Assembly (NCBI RefSeq): GCF_002250505.1
Contig: NZ_NJGY01000003.1
Coordinates: forward strand, 87,977-151,976
Length of the DNA: 64,000 nucleotides
Source of the DNA: Janthinobacterium sp. PC23-8
GTDB taxonomy: Bacteria > Pseudomonadota > Gammaproteobacteria > Burkholderiales > Burkholderiaceae_D
Direction of reading: 5' to 3'
Position numbers and translations under genes: made by a program. This document shows, piece after piece, positions 8,182-16,491 of this stretch (its first letter is position 1; every line of letters starts with the position of its first letter). The notes under the pieces were generated by a model. The model was given only the letters and a program-made list of their open reading frames with translations, was not told where the DNA came from and did no database searches.

Positions 8182-10857
8182 TTATTTGGGCACGTCCGCC
8201 ACCAGACGGATCGACGTGGTCAACTCTTCGAGCTGAAAATGCGGCTTCAGGAAGACCGTCGCACGGTACACGCCGGGTTCGCCCGGCACGTCGGTCACCG
8301 CCACCTTGGCCGAACGCAGCGGATACGATGATTTCACTTCATGCGTGGCGTTATCGTCGAGCAGGACATAATTGGAAATCCACGTATTGAGGTAGCTTTC
8401 GACATTGGCACGCGTGAGCGCGCTGCCGATCTTCTCGCGCATGATGACCTTGATGTAATGGGCGAAGCGAGAGGCCGCCAGCATGTAGGGCAGCATGGCC
8501 GAGATGCGGGCATTGGCATTGGCGTCATCGGAAAAGTATTTTTTCGGCAGATTGGTGGTCTGGCCACCGAAAAAGGCCGCCTTGGCCGTGCCCTTGCAGT
8601 GGCACAGGGAAATAAAGCCCAGGTCGTTCAGTTCCTTCTCGCGCCGGTCGGTGATCGACACTTCCGTCGGGCAGAACAGTTCGGTGCTGCCGGCGTCGGA
8701 CGTGTAGGTATAGCGCGGCAGGCCTTCGACCAGGCCGCCGCCCTCGACGCCGCGGATAGCCGCCGTCCAGTTATACAGCGAGAACGCATTGGTAATGCGT
8801 TCGGCCAGCAGGTAGGCTGGATTTCCCCACAAGAAGTTCTCATTGTCGGGCGATGGATAATAGGCGGTGCCGTCGGCGCTGGTGGGCTTGGACGGCGGTG
8901 GCGGCGGACCGACGTTTTCGTTGAAATTGAGGCCCTCGCACTCGATGGTGTTGCGCTTGTCCGGCGTGCCGTAGGGCAGGCGCAGCAATGCCCGTGGCAG
9001 GACCAGCGTCACGTAGCGCGCGTCCTCCATGTCGCGAAATTCGCGCCAGCCGCCAAAATCGTCGCTTTCGAAGATTTTCTTCAGGTCGCGTGGCTTGCCC
9101 AGTTCGGCAAAGCTGCTCAGGTTGAACAGATCCTTCGAGGCCTGGGCGATGAACGGCGCATGCGCCGCCGCCGCCACTTCCGAGATCTTCTTGAGAAACT
9201 CGATATCGTCGCCGGCGCGGCCGATTTCATAGTCGCCGATCAGCAAGCTGTACGGCAGGCCGCCGAAGGTGCCGTATTCGTCTTCGTAGATCTTCTTGAA
9301 CAGCGCGCTCTGGTCGAACTCGACCGCCTTCTGCATGTCTTTCAGCAGTTCGGCCTTGCTGGCGTTGAGCACGCGCAGGCGCAGCATGGTGCTCGTTTCC
9401 GTGTTGAAGACCAGGTAGTGCAGGCCGCGCCAGGTCGCTTCCATTTTCTTGAAGCTGCTGCTGTGCATGATGTCCGACAGGGCGGTGCTCAGCAGGCCGT
9501 CGATCTCGGCGACCAGTTCGTCGATGACGGCGGCGGCGCCCTTGAGGCGGGCCGCGATGACCTTGTTGCGCGTGTCTGCCTGGGGGCTGCCGATGGCGAT
9601 GCGCAGCCGGTCGACGAAGGAATTGACGGCCAGGATGCTGCGCGCCGTGTCGGTCTGGATCAGCGGCAGGATGGCCTGCGTCGCCAGCACCAGGTCGTCT
9701 GCCGTGGCAGGGGCGGCAGGGGTGGCCAGCAGGTAGTTATAGAGTTTGAGCGTGGCCATATAGGTCGGTTCCTCGCCCGCCGCGCTGTCCGTCAGGCCCA
9801 GCAGCAGCAGCGGCAGGCGCCAGATCTTGTCGCCTTCCGCATCGCCTGCGGGGGTCTTGAGGGCCACGAGCAGGTCCGCATCGCTTTTTGCCTTGTCCAG
9901 CCGGACGGTGGCGGCGGCGCCATCGGCAAAACCGAGCAGCACCAGCTGTTTGTCGAGCGGCGCTGCCGGCGCCGCTGCCGCCGCTGCCGCTGCCGCCGCC
10001 TTGGCTTCCGGCGTGGCGTTCTCGTCGTCACCGGTCACCGTACCGGCTGCCGCGTCGCCAGCCTTGCCCGGCCCGCTCGCCGCCTTCGCCTTGCCGCGCA
10101 GCATTTTCAAGCGTTCGATGGCCTTGTTGCGGTTTTCTTCCGTGTCTGGCGCGGCCAGGGCATTGGCCAGCACCAGTGCGCCGGGTCTGGCGGCAGGCAC
10201 GTCGGCTTCCTTGCCGCTCGCGCCCAGCAGGCGCCACGCTTGCAGCTCTGGCAGCAGCGCGGCGTCGCTGTCCTGCAAGGCGTCGTGCAGGGTGAACAGG
10301 CGGGTGACCAGCGCCGGCGCATCTTTTTCCGCCAGCGGCGCCGAATGGGTCGTAAGGATCGCCAGGTGGCGCGCCTGGTCGGCGGCGCTGGTGCCTTGCG
10401 TCATGGCGTCGAGGTGTTTGGCCACCATGTCGTCCGACTCCGCCTTGGCCTGCAGTGTACGGATCTGGCCGCGCGCCAGGTACAGTTGCGACAGCGACGG
10501 CATGGCCTGCACGATATTGAGCGGTTCGAAATCCTCGATCGAGCGGAAGGTCAGCGCCTTGTCGCCGTCCTGCGGCAGCTCGGCCCAGCGCCTGATCGCG
10601 TTGCCGGAAAAAGCGGCACGCGGCGCGATGGTGCCCATCAGGTCATTGAAATTGTCGCGGTCGATATTGCACATGGCGCGCTGTTTCAAGCCAGTGTAAT
10701 TCGCAGGGTCTTCACGGTCGCCTTTTAAATCCGCAAAAACACCGACGATAAAAGGCAGCTCCTTTTTTTCGATTGCATTACCGATTTCGACGTCATAAGT
10801 AATCTTTACCCGTGGCGGTCTTACCCGCAAGAGTTTCTTTTGTATGCTTTCAGTCAT
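8182..10857 (-). CDS. tssBC: Fused T6SS sheath protein TssB-TssC
   Basis: One 891-residue chain carries both sheath subunits. Residues about 1-150 are TssB (VipA/ImpB), with RPPRVKITYDVEIG, ELPFIVGVFADLKGD and LTFRSIEDFEPLNIV. Residues about 450-891 are TssC (VipB/ImpC), with TWRGLHYLVFNTET, EEYG-like YEDEYGTFGG, AAAAHAPFIAQAS, RLPYG, RGVEGGGLVEGLP, CPTEVSITDRRE and the C-terminal handshake region. They are joined by about 300 residues not found in separate subunits, including an Ala-run and a helical block. TssB and TssC are normally two genes. The long joining segment argues against a simple lost stop codon. The ATG has a GAGG site 8 nt upstream and follows a sigma-54 promoter. It is the first gene of the structural operon. 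Confidence 0.92.
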   Translation of the reverse strand: MTESIQKKLLRVRPPRVKITYDVEIGNAIEKKELPFIVGVFADLKGDREDPANYTGLKQRAMCNIDRDNFNDLMGTIAPRAAFSGNAIRRWAELPQDGDKALTFRSIEDFEPLNIVQAMPSLSQLYLARGQIRTLQAKAESDDMVAKHLDAMTQGTSAADQARHLAILTTHSAPLAEKDAPALVTRLFTLHDALQDSDAALLPELQAWRLLGASGKEADVPAARPGALVLANALAAPDTEENRNKAIERLKMLRGKAKAASGPGKAGDAAAGTVTGDDENATPEAKAAAAAAAAAAPAAPLDKQLVLLGFADGAAATVRLDKAKSDADLLVALKTPAGDAEGDKIWRLPLLLLGLTDSAAGEEPTYMATLKLYNYLLATPAAPATADDLVLATQAILPLIQTDTARSILAVNSFVDRLRIAIGSPQADTRNKVIAARLKGAAAVIDELVAEIDGLLSTALSDIMHSSSFKKMEATWRGLHYLVFNTETSTMLRLRVLNASKAELLKDMQKAVEFDQSALFKKIYEDEYGTFGGLPYSLLIGDYEIGRAGDDIEFLKKISEVAAAAHAPFIAQASKDLFNLSSFAELGKPRDLKKIFESDDFGGWREFRDMEDARYVTLVLPRALLRLPYGTPDKRNTIECEGLNFNENVGPPPPPSKPTSADGTAYYPSPDNENFLWGNPAYLLAERITNAFSLYNWTAAIRGVEGGGLVEGLPRYTYTSDAGSTELFCPTEVSITDRREKELNDLGFISLCHCKGTAKAAFFGGQTTNLPKKYFSDDANANARISAMLPYMLAASRFAHYIKVIMREKIGSALTRANVESYLNTWISNYVLLDDNATHEVKSSYPLRSAKVAVTDVPGEPGVYRATVFLKPHFQLEELTTSIRLVADVPK

Positions 10858-10974
10858 TTATTTCGCCTCGCTAAGGAATCGAATTCAAGAATCAGGTTTA
10901 TCGACGGTATTTGCAGGGGCCTGCGGTGACAGCAATCAAGCACGCGTCAGGACTCCGGCATCGCCTGCTGTTAA

Positions 10975-10990
10975 TGCAATACGCGTGCCA
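10975..10990 (-). promoter_or_regulatory. Sigma-54 (-24/-12) promoter of the T6SS operon
   Basis: On the minus strand the site reads TGGCACGCGTATTGCA. This equals the RpoN consensus TGGCACG-N4-TTGCA with the GG and GC dinucleotides 12 bp apart. Transcription would begin near 10964, giving an approximately 107-nt leader before the tssB-tssC ATG. The sigma-54 activator gene lies 0.7 kb upstream. Confidence 0.88.
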
Positions 10991-11110
10991 CGTTATTGAT
11001 CTACGCTAAGTAGTTGATTTGACAGGAGACAATACAGGCTGCCGGGGCGGTGCCTGGGTCATTCCTCACCCAGCTTGGGCTGTTGCAGATGGCGCGCCAT
11101 GGCGCGATGT

Positions 11111-11202
11111 TGGGGCAGGGTGGAAAAATACCGGCATGGGTGGTTTTTTGCCCCCTGCCCGAGCCCGGCCATGCACGTGTAGCGCCGCGCTCAGGCAGGG
11201 GG
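11111..11202. promoter_or_regulatory. Three-armed inverted repeat, candidate activator (UAS) sites
   Basis: The motif GGGCAGGG occurs directly at 11113-11120, inverted as CCCTGCCC at about 11153-11160, and again as GGCAGGGGG at about 11194-11202. The middle arm can pair with either outer arm. The arms lie about 150-240 bp upstream of the predicted sigma-54 start site, the normal range for enhancer sites of sigma-54 activators. They might instead be mutually exclusive RNA hairpins in the 3' end of the upstream small gene. Confidence 0.45.
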
Positions 11203-11206
11203 GGCG

Positions 11207-11470
11207 TCAGGTGCTGATGGCACAGCGCGGCGAGCGCCAGACCAGGCGCGAGCCCACCCGCAATACTTCAAGCTGGTCGGCGGCGACCAGCAATTCCAGC
11301 GCCGCGAGCGTGACCTCGGCGCCGGGCCGGCAGGCCGCTGGCGCGCCGGGGCAGGCAGTCCAGTCGACCCACCACTGATCGATTCCCTCGGCCGTGTCGG
11401 CCGCGTTCGGATGCTCGGCGAGGTGCCGCCTGATCGAGGCAGTGGCAAAATCGAGCAGTTGTTGATCCAT
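11207..11470 (-). CDS. Small winged-helix-like protein of the T6SS locus
   Basis: The 87-residue protein has an N-terminal helical part (IRRHLAEHPNAADTAEGIDQWWV) and a C-terminal helix-plus-hairpin (LAALELLVAADQLEVLRVGSRLVWR) resembling a winged-helix fold. No catalytic motif was seen. A good GGGAG ribosome site precedes the ATG. It lies between the sigma-54 activator and the sheath operon, on the same strand. Small proteins of this look are found beside activators in other clusters as far as I recall, but I cannot name the family. A regulatory role is inferred from fold and place only. An AT-rich patch at about 11540-11580 upstream may hold its promoter. Confidence 0.7.
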   Translation of the reverse strand: MDQQLLDFATASIRRHLAEHPNAADTAEGIDQWWVDWTACPGAPAACRPGAEVTLAALELLVAADQLEVLRVGSRLVWRSPRCAIST

Positions 11471-11617
11471 TCATGTCTCCCTGGCGGGATCGCCGGGGCG
11501 CAGGGCGGTTTACCCGGACGTGACCGCGAAAATCCAGCCTGTATAGCCGATTGTATTTTGGTTCAATATACAATAAAAGCGCGGCGAGACCGTGTTTGCC
11601 TTGCAATCGTCCTGGTG

Positions 11618-12604
11618 TCAGCCCTCGGGTGTTGCCGTGCTGGCGATTTTTTCCTCCACGCCGTACTTGCGCGCCAGTTTGCCGAAGGCGCTTCTTTCCT
11701 GCCCCGCCAGGCGCGCTGCCTGCGACAGGTTGCCGTCGGACTGTTTCAGCGTGTCCTGCACGTAGCGCCGTTCGAAGTCGCTGATGGCACGCGCCTTGGC
11801 ACTCTTGAAGTCTTGCAGCAAGGGCAGCACCGCTGCCGTCGCCAGCGCGGCGCCCAGCTGGGTTTCGCCGTCCTCGCACAGGAGGAATTGGCGGTGAACC
11901 ACGTTTTCCAGTTCGCGTACATTGCCGGGCCAGTCGTGCTGGCGGATCAATGCAATCAGATTTGGATGCAGGCTCTTGCGGGCCATCCGGTACTGGTCGC
12001 TGAAGCGCTCGGCGAAAACCTGCGCCAGTTCCAGCGCATCGTCCTGGCGCTCGCGTAGCGGCGGCATGCGCAGCACCAGTACATTGAGGCGGTACAGCAG
12101 GTCGCGGCGGAACTGGCGTGCATCGACCAGCTTTTCCAGGCTGGCATTGCTGGCGACGACGATGCGCACGTCGGCCTGGCGGGTGACGCCACTGCCGACG
12201 CGGCGGTAGGTTTTGTCTTGCAGAAAACGTAACAGCGCCGCCTGCGCTTTCATGCTGAGGGAATCAACTTCGTCGAGGAACAGGGTGCCGCCGTCGGCTT
12301 CGCTGACCAGCCCCGGCGATGCCGATTTGGCATCCGTGAACGCGCCCCGTTCGTGACCGAACAGTTCGCTTTCGATCAAGCTTTCAGGCAGTCCGCCGCA
12401 ATTGACCGGGATAAAGGCCTGCCCGCTGCGCTTGCCCAGATAATGCAAGGCGCGTGCCGCGACTTCTTTTCCGGTGCCGGTCTCGCCTTCGATCAGCACG
12501 GTGGCGTCGACGCGGGAAAATTTATGAATCAGGGTGCAGCTTTGGGTGAATTGGGGAGAAGAACCGAGCAAATTCAATTGCGTTAAGGTCCTGTTGGCAT
12601 TCAT
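11618..12604 (-). CDS. Sigma-54-dependent transcriptional activator (VasH-like)
   Basis: The 328-residue protein has an AAA+ sigma-54-activating domain at residues about 12-235 and a C-terminal Fis-type helix-turn-helix (about 275-315, SDGNLSQAARLAGQERSAFGKLARK). Walker A is GETGTGKE and Walker B is GGTLFLDEVD; the arginine-finger region is FRRDLLYRLNVLVLRMPPLRER. The sigma-54-contacting loop reads GAFTDA rather than GAFTGA. There is no N-terminal receiver, GAF or PAS sensor domain, so activity is probably set by its amount or by a partner. It should drive the sigma-54 promoter upstream of tssB-tssC. A GAGG ribosome site precedes the ATG. Confidence 0.9.
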   Translation of the reverse strand: MNANRTLTQLNLLGSSPQFTQSCTLIHKFSRVDATVLIEGETGTGKEVAARALHYLGKRSGQAFIPVNCGGLPESLIESELFGHERGAFTDAKSASPGLVSEADGGTLFLDEVDSLSMKAQAALLRFLQDKTYRRVGSGVTRQADVRIVVASNASLEKLVDARQFRRDLLYRLNVLVLRMPPLRERQDDALELAQVFAERFSDQYRMARKSLHPNLIALIRQHDWPGNVRELENVVHRQFLLCEDGETQLGAALATAAVLPLLQDFKSAKARAISDFERRYVQDTLKQSDGNLSQAARLAGQERSAFGKLARKYGVEEKIASTATPEG

Positions 12605-12909
12605 CGACGATATCCTCTGATTTTAAAAGACGGGCAGTTTTTTAATGTTCAGCTAATCGATCAGCGGGAGCGAAATCACGACGGCATTGTCAAATCTGGC
12701 CATGAGATCGAGAAACTGGTGAGTATCTGTGAGATTGGCTAAAAGTTAATGATATTTATACCGCATACAATGGTGCTTGTCGATTTTTTTTAAAAATAAA
12801 ACGCGTCGCTGGAGTGCTTGCGGGTGTTGGCGCGTACATGGACGAGGCTGATTTCTCGGCTCGTCCATGCAGGATCAGGTGATGCTGAGAGAGGCAGGCA
12901 GGGCTGGCT
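12605..12909. other. Intergenic region with a 10-bp perfect hairpin
   Basis: No gene was seen in these 305 bp. The part near 12725-12810 is AT-rich and likely holds the promoter of the sigma-54 activator. A perfect stem (CATGGACGAG / CTCGTCCATG, 12837-12846 and 12860-12869) lies 41 bp after the TonB-receptor stop. It could end that transcript, although no U-run follows on the minus strand. Confidence 0.4.
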
Positions 12910-15402
12910 TCAGAACTGGTAACGCAGGTTCAGCGAGGCATTGCGGCCCTGGCCGACCATGCCCGAATACCACCAGTCCGATACCGAGGCCGTGTATTTT
13001 TTATCCAGCAGATTGCCCACGTTGAGGGTGGCCGACAGTTTGTTGTTGATGTCGTAGCGCGCCATCAGGCTGGCCACGGCGTAGCTTTTCTGCTCCCAGC
13101 GCAGGGTGCGTTCGATCTGCCATGCTTCGATAGTCGAATAGACGGTGCTTTGCCAGTTGACGCCGCCGCCCACGGTCAGGCGCTGGAGGTCGCCCGGCAG
13201 GCGGTAGGTGGTCCACAGTTTCACCAGATGGCGCGGGAAGGTGGTCTGGATCGCCTTGCCGGTGTTGTTTTTGGTGGCGCTGTAGGACCACGACGCCGCC
13301 ACATTCCAGTCGCGCGTGAGCGCTCCGCTCGCTTCCACGTCCAGGCCCTCGGTTTTGGCGCCCTTGACGGTGCGGTAGGCCGCATCCGTGGTGCCGGGCA
13401 CCGTGTAACCGGGGTCCGATTCCGACAGGTTTTTCTGGCGGATCTGGTACCAGGCCAGCGCCGTATTGAACTGGCCATCGAGCCATGCGCTCTTGATACC
13501 CGCCTCGAACGTCTTGCCTTCGCGCGGCGCCAGCAAGGCGCCGTTGCGGTCCTGCGCGGCCTGCGGCTGGTAGATGGTGGAGTAGCTGGCGTAGGCCGCA
13601 TGCGCATTGTTGATCTCGTAGACCAGGCCGCCGTAGGGCGTGACCACGCTGCTTTCCCTGGCCGGCGTCTCGCTGTGGTAGCCGATGGTGGGCGCGTCGG
13701 TGACATAGTTTTCGTTGTAGCGCATCACCTTCGCGCCGGCGATCAATTTCAGCTGCTCCGACAAGGCGAAGCGGCCGGCCGCGTAGGCGCTGGCCTGGCG
13801 GCGCGTGCTGTCATAGGTCACATAGCGCTCGCCGTAGACGGGTGCCACCTTGCGCTTCCAGCGGTATAAATTGGCCGGCGTGCCCTGCACGTTCCAGTCG
13901 AAGCTGCCGTCGGTCACGCTCTGGAACTGGTGGTAATCCATGCCCAGCACCAGTTCATGCTGGCGACCGAACAGGGTCACGGGGCCGCTGACCTTGACGT
14001 CGGCGCTGTTGACCTTCAGGTGGTAATTGCGCGCATTGGCTTTCAGCTCCAGGCCGTCGCCTGTCGCCTGGTCGGCAAAGGTGTCGCTTACGCCCAGATA
14101 CACCGAGCGTTCGTCCTGCGACGAGGTCAGGTGGTTGGCGGCGAGCTTCAGGGTCCATTCATTGCCCAACTGGTGCTCGAGCGCGGCAAAGACATCGGTC
14201 GAATTGCTGTCGAAGCGATTCGACGGCGCGGCCGGATTGAAGGAGCGCGGCAGGTCGGTCATCTGGCCGTTGCTGTAAAAGATGGGAAAGCCCAGATACG
14301 ACATCGACCCTTTCGAGCGGTTGCGCTGGTGCGTCAGGCCCGCCGTCAGCAAGGTGCCGGGCGCCAGGTCCGCTTCGAGCACGCCGTAAATCACTTTCTT
14401 GTTGCGGTGGTAGTCATCGATGGCGCTGTCGCCATCTTCCACCACGGCCACCGCCCGGCCGCGCAAGGCGCCGGCGGCATTGAGCGAACCACCGGCGTCG
14501 AGCATGGCGCGCTTGTCGTGCCAGGAGCCGACGCCGCCTTCCGCCTTGACCTGGGTCTGCGCGGTCGGTTTTTTGCGCACCATATTGATGGCGCCCGAAG
14601 CGTCGCCGGCGCCCGTGATCAGGCCCGAGGCGCCGCGCAGCACTTCGATGCGGTCATACAGGGCCATGTCGGCCAGGCTTTGCGCGGGCACGGCATTGAG
14701 GCCCAGGTTTTCCGAATGGGTGCTGACGCCGTCGAGCTGGTAATTGGTGATCGAATAACCGCGCGAGGTAAAACCGGTGCGCTCGCTGCCCAGGGCAAAC
14801 AGGGTGACGCCCGGCGTTTGCGCCATCGCCTGGGCGATCGTGGTCAAGCCCTGGTCTTCCATGCGCTGTCTGGTGATCACGCTGACCGATTGCGGTGTCT
14901 CCTTGATGGTCAAGCCCAGCGGCGTGGCGGTGGGGCTGCCTGCTGTCGAGACATACGAGCCGCTGCCTTCGGTCACGTCTTGCTGCGCCGAGACCGACAC
15001 TTCCGGCATGGTCGACAGCGATTGTTTTTCTGCGCCAGGTTCAAACGCGCGCAGCGCATAGCTGCCGGCGCTGCTGCGTTCGGCCTTCAGGCCGGTACCG
15101 GCCAGTACGCCGTTCAAGGCGGACTGCACGTCGCGGCGGCCCCTTAAGCCTGTCGTGGTTTTGCCCTGGGTCTGTTCGGGCGTAAAGCTGAGGATCACGC
15201 CGCACTGGCTGGCCACCTGGCGCAGTGCGGCGGCCAGGTCGCCGGCCGGCACCTTGAAGTCGTGCACGGCCTGCTGCGTGCTGGCGTCCACACCCTGCGC
15301 CTGCACGGTGGAGGGTTGGAACAACAGCAGGGCGGCGCCGAACAGGGCGAACTCGATGGCGTGCGCCATCGGCGTGCGTTTGGAAGCGATAAAGGAGTAC
15401 AT
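12910..15402 (-). CDS. TonB-dependent ferric-siderophore receptor with STN signalling domain
   Basis: The 830-residue outer-membrane receptor has a signal peptide (residues 1-36, ending in VQAQG) and an STN signalling domain (about 48-120, DFKVPAGDLAAALRQVASQCGV). A plug domain (about 165-275) contains ETPQSVSVITRQRMEDQG and YDRIEVLRGASGLI. A 22-strand barrel follows, ending in the typical NLRYQF with terminal Phe. The STN domain talks to a FecR-type anti-sigma factor, which is encoded just upstream. It resembles FpvA/FhuE-type ferric-siderophore receptors; the ligand cannot be told from sequence. It starts with ATG after an AAGGT site. The gap to fecR is 98 bp and no Fur box was seen in it, so expression probably depends on the FecI-like sigma factor. 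Confidence 0.92.
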   Translation of the reverse strand: MYSFIASKRTPMAHAIEFALFGAALLLFQPSTVQAQGVDASTQQAVHDFKVPAGDLAAALRQVASQCGVILSFTPEQTQGKTTTGLRGRRDVQSALNGVLAGTGLKAERSSAGSYALRAFEPGAEKQSLSTMPEVSVSAQQDVTEGSGSYVSTAGSPTATPLGLTIKETPQSVSVITRQRMEDQGLTTIAQAMAQTPGVTLFALGSERTGFTSRGYSITNYQLDGVSTHSENLGLNAVPAQSLADMALYDRIEVLRGASGLITGAGDASGAINMVRKKPTAQTQVKAEGGVGSWHDKRAMLDAGGSLNAAGALRGRAVAVVEDGDSAIDDYHRNKKVIYGVLEADLAPGTLLTAGLTHQRNRSKGSMSYLGFPIFYSNGQMTDLPRSFNPAAPSNRFDSNSTDVFAALEHQLGNEWTLKLAANHLTSSQDERSVYLGVSDTFADQATGDGLELKANARNYHLKVNSADVKVSGPVTLFGRQHELVLGMDYHQFQSVTDGSFDWNVQGTPANLYRWKRKVAPVYGERYVTYDSTRRQASAYAAGRFALSEQLKLIAGAKVMRYNENYVTDAPTIGYHSETPARESSVVTPYGGLVYEINNAHAAYASYSTIYQPQAAQDRNGALLAPREGKTFEAGIKSAWLDGQFNTALAWYQIRQKNLSESDPGYTVPGTTDAAYRTVKGAKTEGLDVEASGALTRDWNVAASWSYSATKNNTGKAIQTTFPRHLVKLWTTYRLPGDLQRLTVGGGVNWQSTVYSTIEAWQIERTLRWEQKSYAVASLMARYDINNKLSATLNVGNLLDKKYTASVSDWWYSGMVGQGRNASLNLRYQF

Positions 15403-15500
15403 GGTTACCTTGTGATTGAGTCGTCGAATGCCTTGCCTGTACTGGTCACGAGAGAATCGAAAACGGGTAATCTTTTTTTGAAATGCGGCGAAAATAAAGC

Positions 15501-16490
15501 CTAACGCCGGCTTGTTGGCTGCACCCGCACCCAGAATCGCGTGCGAAAGTGGATCTCGACCGGCAGCGAATGGGGCAGCGACAGCAGCACCGCCTGCGTG
15601 TCCTGCAGCGGAAACACGCCGGAAATGCGCAGGCCGGCCACCGTCTCGTCGCAGCCGAGCAGGCCGTGGCGGTAGCGGCCCAGCTGGCGCAGGAACTCGG
15701 ACAGCAGCATGCCGTCGGCCAGCAGCAGCCCCTGGCGCCAGCCCCAGATATCGGGTGAGACGGCGTGCGCGGCCCCGATGCGCCGCGCCGTCATGCTGGC
15801 GCCCTGGCCGGCCTGGATCAGCTGATGGGCGCCGCCCTCGCGCGAGCGCAAGCGCACCGCGCCCTGTTCCACGGCAACGACGGTGTGCGCCTCTTTCTGG
15901 CGCACCGAATAGCGCGTGCCGAGCGCCTGGGCCTGGCCGTGCGTGGTTTCGACCAGGAAGGGACGGTAGGGGCGGCCTGCCTCCTTCGCGGTGGTGATGA
16001 ACACTTCGCCCTTGACCAGTTCCAGGCGCCGCTCGCTGGCGCTGAAATGCACATTGACGGCGCTGTCGGCATTCAGGTGCAGATTGCTGCCGTCGGCCAG
16101 CCGCAGTTCGCGGCGCTGGCCTATGCTCGTGGACAGGTCGGCCAACGCCGAGCGCGCGCCCTGGCTGCGCAGGCCCAGCGTGCCGGTGGCGCCAGACGCC
16201 GCCAGCACCATGGCCAGCTTGAGCGCTTGCCGGCGCGTCGCCGGGCGCCGCGCCAGGGCCTTGCGGCCGGCCTGCGCGTCGAGTTGCCGGAAACCCGCGC
16301 TGACGTGTTCGATATGGGTCCAGGCCCGTTCATGGTCGGGATGCTGGGCGCGCCAGCTGGCCCAGGCCTGTTGTTCGGCCTTTGTCGCCTGGCCGCTCAT
16401 CAGGGTGGTCAGCCATTCGGCGGCCTGCATGGCGATCTTCAGGTCGATCGGCTGGCCGCCCGCATAGACCTGATGGGACGTCTTGAGCAC
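15501..16490 (-). CDS. FecR-like anti-sigma factor (iron signalling)
   Basis: The 329-residue protein starts at GTG 16490, one base after the sigma-factor stop. An earlier in-frame ATG (16586) lies wholly inside the sigma gene and adds a non-family stretch. The N-terminal cytoplasmic domain (QAAEWLTTLMSGQATKAEQQ, then WASWRAQHPDHERAW) is the usual sigma-binding part. A membrane segment follows at about residues 92-110 (LKLAMVLAASGATGTLGL). The FecR periplasmic beta domain (about 135-300) contains LADGSNLHLNADSAV and FLVETTHGQAQALGTRYSV. It should relay siderophore binding from the TonB receptor to the FecI-like sigma factor. Confidence 0.88.
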   Translation of the reverse strand: MLKTSHQVYAGGQPIDLKIAMQAAEWLTTLMSGQATKAEQQAWASWRAQHPDHERAWTHIEHVSAGFRQLDAQAGRKALARRPATRRQALKLAMVLAASGATGTLGLRSQGARSALADLSTSIGQRRELRLADGSNLHLNADSAVNVHFSASERRLELVKGEVFITTAKEAGRPYRPFLVETTHGQAQALGTRYSVRQKEAHTVVAVEQGAVRLRSREGGAHQLIQAGQGASMTARRIGAAHAVSPDIWGWRQGLLLADGMLLSEFLRQLGRYRHGLLGCDETVAGLRISGVFPLQDTQAVLLSLPHSLPVEIHFRTRFWVRVQPTSRR

Positions 16491-16491
16491 G

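Larger units (their letters stand above)
10858..11206. other. 349-bp intergenic control region of the T6SS operon
   Basis: No credible gene was seen here. The region holds the sigma-54 promoter (10975-10990, minus strand), an approximately 107-nt leader to the tssB-tssC start, and the three-armed inverted repeat at 11111-11202. An open frame on the plus strand has the composition of antisense shadow and no ribosome site. Confidence 0.7.

Noticed and set aside
11019-11378. Plus-strand 119-codon frame in the T6SS control region
   Set aside because: It runs over the sigma-54 promoter and antisense to the small winged-helix-like gene and has no ribosome site.
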